A stretch of DNA of 41,206 nucleotides from Pilatotrama ljubarskyi (taxonomy: Eukaryota; Basidiomycota; Agaricomycetes; Polyporales; Polyporaceae), in contig MU277672.1 of NCBI GenBank assembly GCA_022385805.1, positions 1 through 41,206 of the forward strand. The letters run 5' to 3'. The notes under the pieces are model-generated. The model saw only the letters and a list, made by a program, of their open reading frames with translations, did no database searches and was not told where the DNA came from. Numbering within the stretch: position 1 is the stretch's first letter; each line of letters opens with the position of its first letter. Shown piece after piece: positions 11,457 to 22,131 of this stretch. Both the position numbers and the translations under genes were made by a program.

Positions 11457-11464
11457 CTTATATA
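11457..11464 (-). promoter_or_regulatory. TATA-like box
   Basis: On the - strand it reads TATATAAG, about 110 bp upstream of the start codon at 11348. Confidence 0.45.
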
Positions 11465-12007
11465 CAGAAGGACCTCCCCAAGAGCAGCTGGACTTCAGTA
11501 CTTCAGTTTGAGTCGCTACTCAACGCGGCCTTACGTCGGGCGGCGGGACCACCGCGACCTCATCGGACATGGACTCCAGAAGACGAAGCTAGTGCGGGAC
11601 GGCCATCTCCAGGGTCATGGCGGGCGGTATTAGACCAAGACGGGTGCCCGACGGGTCGCAGGACGTGACTGTTATCAAGCAGACGGGAATAAAGTAACGC
11701 TGTATTTTCTCTGCCGCTCGCCGGAGAGAATATGAGTGGACGGCGTGAGGGCGGGAGCTACGGCGGAGGCGTCGGTGAGAGGTTGTGATGGTGAGATCCA
11801 AGTGCACGCCTTAGTGATAGGCGCCTTTTCGGCGTCAATCGAGTTGGAACAATCGACCGCTCACTCGGATCTCGAGCCTACTTGAAAGGCGCCTCACGCT
11901 CGGCTCACGGCGCTCCAAGGCGACGATGCCGAGATGCCGTCAAGTCAAGTTGCAACTTGCCATCAAGGTGCCTTAGGCCCACGGCAGCACTACTGCGCCC
12001 GTCTGCC
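11465..12007. other. Divergent intergenic region
   Basis: It separates the lineage-specific gene (-) from the App1-domain gene (+). No gene was recognised in it. Confidence 0.5.
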
Positions 12008-12016
12008 CATATATCC
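12008..12016 (+). promoter_or_regulatory. TATA-like box
   Basis: CATATATCC lies about 70 bp upstream of the App1-domain start codon and is followed by a CT-rich tract. Confidence 0.4.
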
Positions 12017-12082
12017 ACCCTCTTCTCCTGCCAAGAGCCCCAGCATCCTCGCCCTCTCGGGTCCAGTCGTCTGCTCGCCACC

Positions 12083-13732
12083 ATGCCCTCTGCCTCGCTC
12101 GCCGCCCTCCTCGCCCTCACTGCTCTCGTCCGCGCCAGCCCCGCTCCTGCTCCTGCTCCTGCCCCGGCGCCCACTCCTGCCCCTGCTCCGGCTCCTCAGG
12201 CACTCTCCAGCGCAGAGTCTATTTTTTCCAGCGCCACAGGGGCAGTCGCGTCCGCCCTTCCAAGTGCGTCCAGCATCTCAAACTGCTTGTCGGTCTGGTG
12301 GCGGTGCTGACCCGTGCTTCTTCCACACCAGCCATCCTTGGAAACTGGCCGAGCTTGAGTGACATCGAGAAGAAGGTCGGCGTAAACGACGGGAATGACC
12401 TCCAGAACATCTCCGCCTCTGCCCTCCTCATCCCCTCATACGCCAACTTCTCTGGCGACAAGTGCGTGCACCTGCTCCACTCACCTGCTCTCTCGTGCTG
12501 ACCCTGCCCTCAGCTGGAACGTCCGCTTCTATGGCTTGGCCTACAAGCTCCCCAACGTCAGCGCTGACAACCTCGTCTCCATAATCGACGGCCTCAAGAC
12601 CGACAACCTCAGCTCTGCACAGACCAGCCTCCTCCAGAACCGCATTCAGGACCTCGCCTCTATCCCAATCCCCCATGCCAACCTCACCGCGCTCGTCTTC
12701 GCCAACGGCTCCGCCGTCACCAACTCCTCCGGCATCCAGCTCGCCACCACCGACGAGGTCGGCGAGTTCGACCAATTCGTCACCGTCCCCGGCCTCGGCG
12801 GGAACGCTTCCGCCGTCCGCGTCGTCCAGACCGGTATCATGAACGTCACCGGCCCCGGCAACGGCACCGTCATCCTCGTCCCCTCCTCCGGCATCTCCGT
12901 CGTCTCCGACATCGACGACGTTATGCGCATCACCAAGGTCTACGTCCCCAACCAGGGCCTCTACAACTCCTTGGTCCAGCCGTACGTCAACGTCCCCGGC
13001 ATCTCCGAGCTCTTCGCGCACTGGAACGAGACCCTCCCCGGCGCCGCGTTCCACTACGACACTACCACGCCGGTCGAGCTCACTAGGACATACGTGAATT
13101 ACCTCTTCAGCAACTTTCCGTTCGGCTCCCTCGAGATGCGCCCCATCAACATCTCCGAGCCGAGCCAGATCCTCGAGGCGCGCCAGAACAGCCTGCTGAA
13201 GCTCTTCCAGACCTTCCCTCAGCGCAAGTTCGGTACGTCTGACGGCAGCTTCTGAACCTACACGGTCAGCTAACCTGATGCATTCCAGTGCTCGTCGGCG
13301 ACTCATCTTCCTCGACGCTGCTCTCCGCATACCCGCAGATCGCACAGCAGTTCCCGAACCAGATCGCCTGCATCTTCATCCGCAACACCTCCGCGACCGA
13401 CCCGGACGACAAGATCCCGTTCAGCACGAGCGACTTCAAGAACCTCCCCAACAACACCTGGTTCTTCTACCGCACCGCAGACGGTACGTCTCCTTCGCTA
13501 GCTCCGGTGGTCTTTGGCAGGTCGCTGATGGCTTATGTGCGTAGACCTGTTCAACCTGAACATCACCAACGGCCAGTGCAGGAACGACAGCGTGCCCCAG
13601 AACGTCACCTTCGGCGAGCAGGGCGGCATCATCGGCAACAATGGCGCATACCCCTGCCTCACGCTCGGGCGCACGCAGTACGCGGCCGCGGTCATCGGCA
13701 CCGTTGTTGCGCTCGTCCTGAGCGTGCTGTGA
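12083..13732 (+). CDS. Secreted, possibly GPI-anchored protein with App1/DUF2183 phosphatase-like domain
   Basis: Exons 12083-12263, 12332-12461, 12514-13232, 13289-13483 and 13545-13732 are in phase and give 470 residues. Residues 1-19 (MPSASLAALLALTALVRAS) form a signal peptide, followed by an Ala-Pro linker. The domain is recognised from NWNVRFYGLAYK, then VVSDIDDVMRITKVY, where D236 and D238 form the HAD-type DxDx(T/V) motif, and later MRPINISEPSQILEARQNSL and QRKFVLVGDSS. App1 in yeast is a cytosolic Mg-dependent phosphatidate phosphatase; here an entry signal, many Asn-x-Ser/Thr sites and a C-terminal hydrophobic tail (YAAAVIGTVVALVLSVL) point to the cell surface. Phosphatase activity is inferred from the retained motif; the extracellular substrate is unknown. 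Confidence 0.88.
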
Positions 13733-14698
13733 AATTTGCGCACGCAGAGCGGACTCTGGGGCTCTCTTCCGCTTCCGTTTTATTGCTCTTCGCTGGACGC
13801 CACGGCCTGAACGATCATAAATCATCACGACACCGTCTGACGCTTTGTTCAAAGTTATTGTAGCATCATCATTCCCTGTACTCTCCTTTCCCCGTACCCT
13901 GTATGATCTATACCATCGCAAGATTCGTATGCGCTGGACATTGCATTCAACGCTGAGACCATCATGTGTTGTCACCGCATATCAAGGAGCGGTCTGCGCG
14001 CGTTTGTCCTTGTTGCCTCGTAGGGACTCGGAGGTTCTCCATCTCCACCGAAGGAACGGTGACAGTCTCCTCACAGAGTGAGACCGGATAATGCTGGTGG
14101 GTACACTGGGATGAGTCTCCAGTGCGAGTGCTGTCAATGGCCCGGCTTATGCATCGGTCGTCCGTAGTGCGCGAGACAGCACTTCAGTGAAGCTGATTCG
14201 GTCGACGGGGGCCTCGCGGATGGTACATCCTGCAGGCTTGTCAAACGGTATGAGGTTGCGGCGAGCATCCCCCTGGCATCCCTATCACCCAGAATGACGG
14301 TCACGGTCGAGAAAAGTGCGGCGTTGCGCGTACCGTCAGGCTATGCTCCCCGCACGAGGATCTCGCTCGGGTGGCGGTCCTACGTATGTGCTGTGTACCA
14401 CAATTTCCGGCGAGTGCTACAGTGCTTAGGTACATACAGACACTCAGTGAGCCACGGGCAGCCAGTTCCCGAAAAGTAGAACGCGAGGACTGAAGATGCA
14501 TATGTCGACCACAGTGGGGCATACAAGAGAGGCGTGGGTACATAGAGGAGAGCATACACGACGAGCACCGGAGAACAAAAGGAGAATAAAACATAACGCA
14601 TATATCGATAATCGCGAGAGCGTATGACGCTCTAGATCGCGACGTCGAGTTTTAGCCACAGGCCAACAACCGCTCGGGGGCGGTCAAAGCGGCGCCCT
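13733..14698. other. Intergenic region between convergent genes
   Basis: About 1 kb separating the ends of the App1-domain gene and the small - strand gene. No supported coding region was found. Confidence 0.5.
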
Positions 14699-15023
14699 TC
14701 AGCTGGCCTTCTTGCCCTGGACATACGACAAGTCAGCTCGACCCACGACTGGACCCTACCTAGCCATATGTTACCTGCACGGTGGTGCTTCCCGAGAGCT
14801 TCGACTTTGTCGGCTGCTTCGTCTGCGAGCTCTGGAAACTGCCGCCCAGGTTGGGCGAGTTGGGCGGGGTGGGCTCCATCAGCGTGAAGCTGATGCCGTG
14901 GGGCTCGGAGCTCAACTGGTATGGCGGAGGGCGCGTATAAACAACGTTGCAGGCGCCGCGCTGAGGAGGATAACATACCGGGGCGTTCGGGTGGGTAGAC
15001 TTGCCGTCTTTGCGGGTGGACAT
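14699..15023 (-). CDS. Small 67-residue hypothetical protein
   Basis: Exons 15023-14979, 14915-14775 and 14716-14699 join in phase 0 to encode 67 residues ending KKAS. All introns have GT..CAG borders. The protein begins MSTRKDGKSTHPNAP and continues SSEPHGISFTLMEPTPPNSP, with a low-complexity Ser/Thr/Gln/Lys tail. It is hydrophilic, without a signal peptide or membrane segment. I do not recognise the family. The clean three-exon structure and a TATA box 110 bp upstream support a real gene. Being short and disordered, it could be a regulatory or binding peptide, but nothing in the sequence says which. Confidence 0.65.
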
Positions 15024-15130
15024 GTTGCGCGATGAGTGTAAAGCACAGTGGGACAGGCAAAAGCGCGAGACGGGCTAGAAAGCAAACGCAGGGCGTGGGC
15101 TGAAGAGAGTCCCGCCCCCCACGAGTCGCC

Positions 15131-15140
15131 CTTTTATAAC
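15131..15140 (-). promoter_or_regulatory. TATA box of the small protein gene
   Basis: On the - strand it reads GTTATAAAAG, about 110 bp upstream of the start at 15023. Confidence 0.55.
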
Positions 15141-15980
15141 AAACGGGCGCGGGGCCCTAGCCGTCGTTACGCGTGTCACAATGGGCGGGAGGGCCCTCGG
15201 CAAGCGAGACCGGGACCCGCGACCGTCCAAGTGCGGTAACTGAGCAAAGCGCACAATGGCGGATTTCTGGGGTCTTGGTGGGATATGTCCGCCGCTGAGT
15301 TCGCTATGGAACGCGGTCCCGTCCCTAGACGAGTAGACGACGCCTCGCGACTCTCGTAGTCTGTGGCTGCTGCTGCCTAGACCGGTCTTCGAGGTGCTGA
15401 TTCGCTGCAGCGTTTGCAAATGTTTCGGCTGTCCCGAGCATAGATTTTCCGCGCAGTGCGCCAGTCAAAGCTGACCTATGTAACTCTGCCGAAGCCAGAG
15501 GGGTGAGCAAAGACACACATCGCCGGAGGTGTCTCATTCTCAGCTTACTGAATCATCACGATATCGTTGACTCTCCAGAGACATGCGTTGGTCGGCGCGA
15601 CGATGTTGCGTGGAGTGGCCGTCGATATTTGGAAGAGCGTAGGTGTGGAGGTGTTCGTTTGCGCCATCAAAGCGTGCCGGCATTGTCCGCGTGCTCGCAC
15701 TTCATTGGCTGGCATCGCTGCGCCTTGCATCCGCCTGCCAGGCTCGCCATCCTGTTCTCGCAGTAATCCCCTCACTGCTTGAAGCCAGACATGTCGTTTC
15801 GGGCCAGGTGCGACCTGCGCACGTAAGGAATGCACAGGTCTCGATCGATGCCGCAGATGACTCGCAGATGCCCAGCCCATTCTATAGACGCTCTTGCGGG
15901 CTCGGGAGCATTTTTCATCTTTCTACTCGTCCTGCAGCTGCACCGCCACTGTATGTCGTACAAGTAAAGGGGTCTGCAGC
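15141..15980. other. Divergent intergenic region
   Basis: About 840 bp between the small protein gene (-) and the F-box gene (+). Nothing coding was recognised. Confidence 0.5.
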
Positions 15981-17756
15981 ATGTCATCCTCGCAACATGT
16001 GTCGCAGCCTGGCGTCTTGGCTGAAAGTCTGTTTCACTCGCTACGCGAAAACCGGGACACGCTCGGGTTAGTTTCTCACATCTCTCCAGAGATTTCTTAG
16101 GCTCACCCGTGGATTTATACCTCCGTCGCACCGGCAGTCTCGAGGCTGTACGTAGCATTGGTCCTCAATTCGAAAGAGGATTTCAACTGATCCTGGCAGA
16201 TACGTTAGCTGCAGACGCTCGAGCATACGATCGCAGCAAGCCTCTCTCTCGTGAGGAGCCTCCTCAACGAGCGCAGGCCAGTCCACCAGCTCCCGGCCGA
16301 GATTCTCGCCATTATCTTCAGCTACGCCCTCCCCTCGTCCAATGGCGGCTTCCGAGACAGCGGATCCAAGGAGTCTGACATGCGCGAAGAGCGCCATGCC
16401 AGGGTGACCATCTCCCATGTCTGCAGGCGATGGCGCGCCGTCGCTCTCGAGACGGCCTCCTTCTGGACACTCGTCGACGCGTCTCACTCGACTTCGTGGG
16501 CTTCGGCCTGCATAGAGCGCTCCGGCGACATGCCTATGCAAGTCTTCCTGCGGTATCCGCTCGACAGCATCACCGAGACTCCCCTGGCGTCTCATGGAAG
16601 TCGCATCCGCGGCCTCTTCTTGGAGTTCCCTAGGGATCGCCGTGCTGTCGTTCCAACCGAGCTTCCGGACTTCATCCCCGCTGTGCCCGACCTGGAGTAT
16701 TTGTCCATCGCAACGCGCTGCCGCGCATTCGAGGAAGGCCGTCCCATGGTCGACCTGGATCGGAGCCCGCCTCTATTCCCGCAGCCTCCCCCGCGCTTGC
16801 GGATGCTCATCCTCAAGAACCTCTGTTGGTACCCGGCCATCCCGTACGAGCAGCTCACGCACCTGCACATCTCGCAGGGCACGCCTGTCGATCTCCGCGC
16901 CCTGCTCGCCCTGTTCCGCCGCTGCCTCGCCCTCGAGAAGCTCGTGCTCGCGGACGTCTACCTCGCGAACTCCAGGCAGATGGGGGACGACGACACCGTC
17001 GACCTCCCGCACCTCCGCCTGCTCACGCTCGGCATCAACCAGTCCCGGCTCTCCATGCGCCATCTCCTCAAGGCGCTCCTCCTCCCACCCACCGTCGTCG
17101 TGCGCATCTCCGGGTCCGAAGCCGTCCGCGCGCTGGGCGACCTCCTGCCCTTCCCCGCGCTTCCTTTCACCGCCGACTTCGACACGCTCTACGTCGACCG
17201 CTCCCCGGACGGCCTCGTCATCCAAGCCGCCGGGCCGTCCCCGTCCGGGCTCCTGCTCGACTTCGGGAACGGGTACGCGTCGATGCTCGTCAGCGTGCTC
17301 CAACACCTCTTGCCGTCGCTCATCCCGTTCAAGAACGTTAAGCGCCTCACCGTCCGGGGCGACCGGTGGGACCTTGCCCTGCAGCTCCTCTCCAGCATGC
17401 CATCTCTCCAGTCCGTACGCATGGTCGATACCGCGGCCCCTGCCGAGGGGGAGCAATGGATGGTGAAAGGGATCTACGGAGTGCAAGAGCGCGCTCCCCA
17501 GGTAGGCCAGCTCGGCATATGGTCTCCACGCCGGGAGCTGGCGAGCGTGTTGAGGCTCGCGAGCTCGCTCTTCCACTTGGAGAAGCTCGCGTTCTCCCAC
17601 ATCGCCGGAGAGAAGTGCGATGGCCCTCCGCTCGACCGGGAGTCGCTCTGGGAATCCATCCCAATCCCAGACCTGGACTGTGTGGTGGTCGACCCCGCAG
17701 ACGTCCCTGTATGGGACTTGCCGGGGATCCGCCCTCGCCATCCATATGACTGGTAG
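15981..17756 (+). CDS. F-box / leucine-rich-repeat-like protein
   Basis: The main exon runs from about 16209 to the TAG at 17756. It encodes an F-box near its start (VHQLPAEILAIIFSYAL, then HVCRRWRAVALETASFW), which in other proteins binds Skp1 in SCF ubiquitin ligases. Leucine-rich segments follow (YEQLTHLHISQG, LEKLVLADVYL, HLRLLTLGIN, LEKLAFSHI) as a likely substrate-binding region. The long frame has no ATG before the F-box, so the start lies in an upstream exon. The ATG at 15981 (MSSSQHVSQPG) with a donor at 16067 is the best candidate, spliced to an acceptor near 16240; this junction is uncertain. Such F-box genes are strongly expanded in Agaricomycetes, so the substrate cannot be guessed. 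The C-terminus ends in a short acidic VVVDPADVPVWDLPG stretch. Confidence 0.8.
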
Positions 17757-18569
17757 CCGCGTCCAGTTGGTGTCACCCACGGCACAGAGCATGCAATGCG
17801 ATATGTTAGAACCCCACATGCGCACGTGCGGAGAGGCGTTCTGCAACGATCGCGGAAGTCTGTATACGCTAAGCTGGACCTGAGCAGCCATCCAGATCTA
17901 ATCCGCGGCTGACTCTTCACGGTCACATGCACGGTACATATATCCCCTGAACATCGACGAAGCCAGCCATCAATTTCCACAGTGCACAATGGATGAATAT
18001 GAAGCCGTGTCCTCGCGGCGCGCATAGTATTGCAGTAAGGGTAGCCATAACAGTACAAATACACAGCGGATACAGAGCGGACAAGCTGCTACGTTTTGAG
18101 GAGCGCACAGATGAGAGACATAACCAGGACCCTCGACGGGACCGTGGGGGCATACATGAACAGAACGTCCGTTGCAGTAGAAGGGCATATAATCCCCAGT
18201 CCCGCCCCCGCGCTCTCTTCCTCGCAACGTAGTCGAGTGCAGAGCGGGCGGGCACAGAGGACTGAGAGGAAGAATTATACAGTATAGCGCCGTCCGCCGA
18301 GAGCGGGCGAGCGAAGCATAGACAGCCCGAGAGGCCAGCGGAAGGTCTCCCGAGCGAAATCGCGAGGTGACCGGGAGCGGTTCCCTGCCACGGAGGGCCC
18401 GCGGTCCCAGACCTGCCTCCGCCTCCGCTGTCGAACCTGTAACGTCAGGGGCTTCCCAACCCGCAAACGACAGACGCACAGATCACCGCGGGGCCGCGCG
18501 CGCGACCTCGCACCTCACTTCCGAGAATCCCTTCGTGCCTGCTTCCTTTCTTCACTTCCCGGCCCGCGC
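17757..18569. other. Intergenic region between convergent genes
   Basis: About 800 bp between the ends of the F-box gene and skn7. No supported gene was found. Confidence 0.5.
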
Positions 18570-21500
18570 TCACTCGATGATCTCGAACCGGCTCCGCTTC
18601 GCCTCGCGCCCGTCGCTCCCGTCATCGAGCGGCCGCTTGCTCGACTCGCCCCCGCCGTGCCCGAGGCCATTCGCGCCCTCGAGCGAGCTCACGCCCGAGA
18701 ACGACTCGCCGTTGACGAGGTTCTGCAGTATAAGCGTGTACTGCTCGTCCGTCAAACCCATCCCCGCCAGCGGGTTGATCTTCCCGTCCTCGTCGTCCCC
18801 GCCCAAATTGAACCCGAGCGGGAGGTTCCCGGCCGCGGCGGCGTTTGCCTGCACCGCGAGCGCGTTGTCGAACGACGGGTCCGAGAGCGGGGGCACGCCG
18901 ACGGAGCGCGGGACGCGCGAGAGCGTCTGGATGACCTTGAGGTGCGTAAGGTGCTTCTCGAGGACCTCCCAGAGGCCGTGCTGCGTGAACGGCTTGGGCA
19001 GGTGGTCGTTCATGCCCGACGAGTAGTACTTCATGATCTCCGCCGGCTTCGAGTTGGACGTCATGGAGATGATGGGCGTCATGTGGTCGAACTGGCGGAT
19101 GAGCGACGTCGCGGTGACACCGTCCAGCTTCGGCATGACAATGTCCTAGAGAGAAAGTAAGCCAAGGCCCTTCAGATATCCGGTGACCAAACGGAACACG
19201 CACCATGAGCACCAAGTCGTACTTTTCCAGGTTCATCTTGTTCACAGCGCCGACGCCGTCGACGGCGACGTCGATCGTGCACCCGAAGATCTGCAAAAAC
19301 TTGCTCGACACCTTCCTGCTCACCACGTCGTCGTCGACGAGCAGCACCCGCGGCGGCACCGCCCACCCGGGCACGTACGTCGACCGCCGCACACGCAACG
19401 TCTGTGCACTGCCCGGGCGCCCACCCGGCGCCGCAGGCGCGTTCCCGCCCGACGCACCCATGGAGGGACCGCTCCCTGACGCAGGGGCCGACGGCGTCGG
19501 CGCGCTGAGGAACTGTGGCGGCTGGATCGTGGACGGCGACGACGAGCTCTCGCCCTCCTCCTCGGGGTCGCCGCCCATGCCTTCGGGGGTGGGCATGACG
19601 ACGGCCTGGGAGAGCGCGTTGGGGTCGAACGCCCAGTTGCCGTTCGCGTCCTCGAGCGACGAGCGTGGGAGGAGGTGCCCGACCGTGAACACCTGCAGGC
19701 CCTCGTGGTTGAGCGTGTTCGGGTCGACGCTGAGGCCGTACCGGGAGGCGTCCTCCATTAGGAACGCAGACGGGTCGAACGTGGCCGCATCGAGCGTCTG
19801 ACTTGACGGTCCCGCGCTCTGTTGCTGCTGCTGTTGCTGCGATGACGACGACGAAGCCGCCTGTTGTTGTTGCTGCTGTTGCTGTTGCTGTTGTTGTTGA
19901 GCCGCCTTCGACGCACGCGCCTTCTGGGACGAAGACGCAGAGCCAGAGGAGGACGAAGCAGAGGGGGCGGTCTGGCCCTGGGCCTGGGCCTGGCCCGCGC
20001 CCTGGGTTTGGGTCTGGGTCGGGTCGAGGGCGGGCGTGGGGCGCATGCGCGAGAGCTCCTCGATCCGTGCGAGCGCGTCCTGGCGGCTCATGGGCCTAGC
20101 TGGGGCGTCGACGCCGCCGGGCATCAGACCCGCGGCCGCGGCCATGATCGTGGACGCGCGAGACGAGGGCCTGGGCGGGCCTCCGTTCTGCTGGTTCCCA
20201 CCACCGCCACCGCTACCGTTCGCAGTGGCGGACGTGGTGAACGTCATACCTGCGACCTCGGCGCGCCGTGATATCTCGTTCATCTGCGCGAGCGAGGCCC
20301 GTGCAATGTCGCCGTCCGGGTAGGCGCCCATCATGCGCTGGGCTTCCGTTGCGGGAAGAAAGGGGTTCGGGTCCGGGGCGTACGTCGTCCCTGGTGCGGG
20401 GTTCGAGAGCTGCTCCGTCTTCACTTTGCCTGGACCGCGGGGCGTACGTGAGAGCGGGCGCATTGGGAGCATCGAATCCGGGCGATTTCGGGAGAGCGGA
20501 GGGTGCAGGTTACGAGAGCGAGTCGAGTCGAGTCGAATCCGTTGGAATTTTGCATAGAGCGGATTGAAAGCGAGGAGCGAGCGAGAGACACATGCGAAAA
20601 AGAAAAGAATAGTACAAATTAGCTTTCCGGTTGAGAAATTATACTACGAGGAGACAGTCCCACCATTCTCCAGCTGCAAGAAGTATTGTATCAAATTCTG
20701 CATCAGTCCGTCCTGCTGCGCCATGTTGCGCTGGAAGTTGACCATCTCCGACAGCACGTTCTGGTAGTTTGTCTCGAGCGAGCGGATGTGCGCCGCCATT
20801 TCCTCCTGGTCGCGCGCCATGCGGTCGATCTGGGACTGCAGCGCCTCGACGGTGGCGGAGGAGGCGGGACTGGGCGAATTTGCGCCGCGTCCGGTGGACT
20901 TGCGGGCGGCGGGAACCTTGCGCTTGATGTTCTCAAGCGCGTCTCGCCGATCAGCGTGGAAATCAGGATGGCGGAACGTCCAGCTCTGAGAAAGAGCGTG
21001 TAAGTTCACATAGGAAGCGCATTGCCGCCAACTCAGTTCACAGCGGAGAGTTCGTCCACAGACATGTCGCGTGAGTGAGACGGACCAGACTCGACTTCCT
21101 GCCGGAGGATGCTCAGCTAGCAGAGCGGCCAGAAGATCTCACGTGGAGCGCTCATGGGGTATACTAGCAAGCACGCGTCGGCAGGAAGGAGGTCGGGCAG
21201 CCAGAACGATCAGCAGCGGACATGGGCATCGTTGTACCATGCCCAGCTATGTGGAGACACGCGTTTCGAGCCGTGACAGGCCGCATGTCCGTGGATGACG
21301 TCCACGAGAAGAGGGGGATGGCAGAGGAGAGGCGACTCACGTGTTCGCCGAACTGGTTATCGTCCGTGTTCTTGACCTATCGCGGATTGTCTAGCGGTAT
21401 ACGCGAGGGTGTAAAGCGGAAGGACTCACTTTGTGAAAGTCGTACTTGTTGAGTTGGCGGACGAAGGAGGCGAAATTTGAGTGCTTGAACATGCGGGGGA

Positions 21501-22079
21501 GAATGGACTTTGTGAACTCGTTCATGTCCTTTACGACGAAGCAGTCGCCGTGGGGGCCCCATGAGACGACATCGGAGAAGGAGGTATCCTCGAGCATCCT
21601 ATGGAGAGATGAGCACGTGGGGGAGAGAAGGTGGAGAGATGAGAGACGGACTTGTAGAGCTTCTTGACGAAGTCGGAGGTGGAGGGCATGCTGTCCTCTT
21701 GCTCGTGCTTGACATGGGAGGAGGAGTGGTGATCGTGGGATGATTCGCGTGCCATGTCGCGGTCTGAGCGATGGGGTGAGGAGTCGGAGTGACGGCGGGT
21801 GGATGGGAGGTCGTCGCGCGAAGAGGAGGATCGCTGGTGAGACCAGGGAAGATTTGATGAGCCGCAGAGGGTATGGGCGGAGAGAGGCGAGGCGGTGGCG
21901 GAGAGAGAAGGATGAGTGTATGTGGGTGGCGGATAGCGGGAGGCGGTAGGGAGATGGGAGATGGGGGGGAGGGTGTTGTTTCGTGGAAAGGTGTTGAGAT
22001 GGAGCTGGGAGGGAGGGGGGAGGGTGGAGGAGGGGAAGAGCTGCCTTTGGAGGGGCGGGTAGTGGGGAGAGTTGTCCAT
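18570..22079 (-). CDS. skn7: Skn7-type stress regulator (HSF DNA-binding domain plus response-regulator receiver)
   Basis: Skn7 is the nuclear response regulator that takes signals from histidine phosphorelays and drives oxidative- and cell-wall-stress genes. Six exons (22079-21652, 21598-21430, 21376-21341, 20985-20664, 20429-19204, 19145-18570) are in phase and give 918 residues. The HSF-type domain spans roughly residues 133-225 (DFVKKLYK, SWGPHGDCFVV, ILPRMFKHSNFASFVRQLNK, SWTFRHPDF). A coiled coil follows (VEALQSQIDRMARDQ, MQNLIQYFLQLEN), then a polyglutamine- and Ser-rich linker. The receiver begins at RVLLVDDD (about 679); D728 of VLMDIVMP is the phospho-acceptor, with T756 and K778 conserved. 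Intron 4 (234 nt) has a weak GTGGGA donor; if unspliced, the HSF part would end at VSS. Intron 3 (355 nt) is also long. Confidence 0.92.
19821..19900 (-). repeat. Polyglutamine-coding CAG/CAA repeats in skn7
   Basis: Two tracts, at 19861-19900 and 19821-19840, encode runs of glutamine separated by Ala/Ser. They lie in the linker between the coiled coil and the receiver domain. Mixed CAG and CAA codons make slippage slower than in a pure repeat. Confidence 0.85.
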
Positions 22080-22095
22080 GGGCCTGGACTGTTAA

Positions 22096-22131
22096 GAGGA
22101 GGAGGAGGAGGAGGAGGAGGAGGAGGAGGAG
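22096..22131. repeat. (AGG/CCT)n microsatellite upstream of skn7
   Basis: About twelve AGG units on the + strand, so a CCT tract in the skn7 leader or promoter about 20-50 bp before its start codon. CT-rich tracts are common at fungal transcription starts. Confidence 0.85.

Noticed and set aside
12428..13345. Long open frame on the - strand opposite the App1-domain gene
   Set aside because: It is antisense to well-supported exons; its Val/Gly/Asp/Glu-rich composition is the mirror of GC-rich third positions in the real gene.
16773..17891. 372-residue open frame on the - strand
   Set aside because: It is antisense to the F-box/LRR exon; repetitive charged composition without a recognisable domain.
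19864..20271. Leu-run open frame on the + strand
   Set aside because: It is the antisense reading of the polyglutamine tract of skn7.
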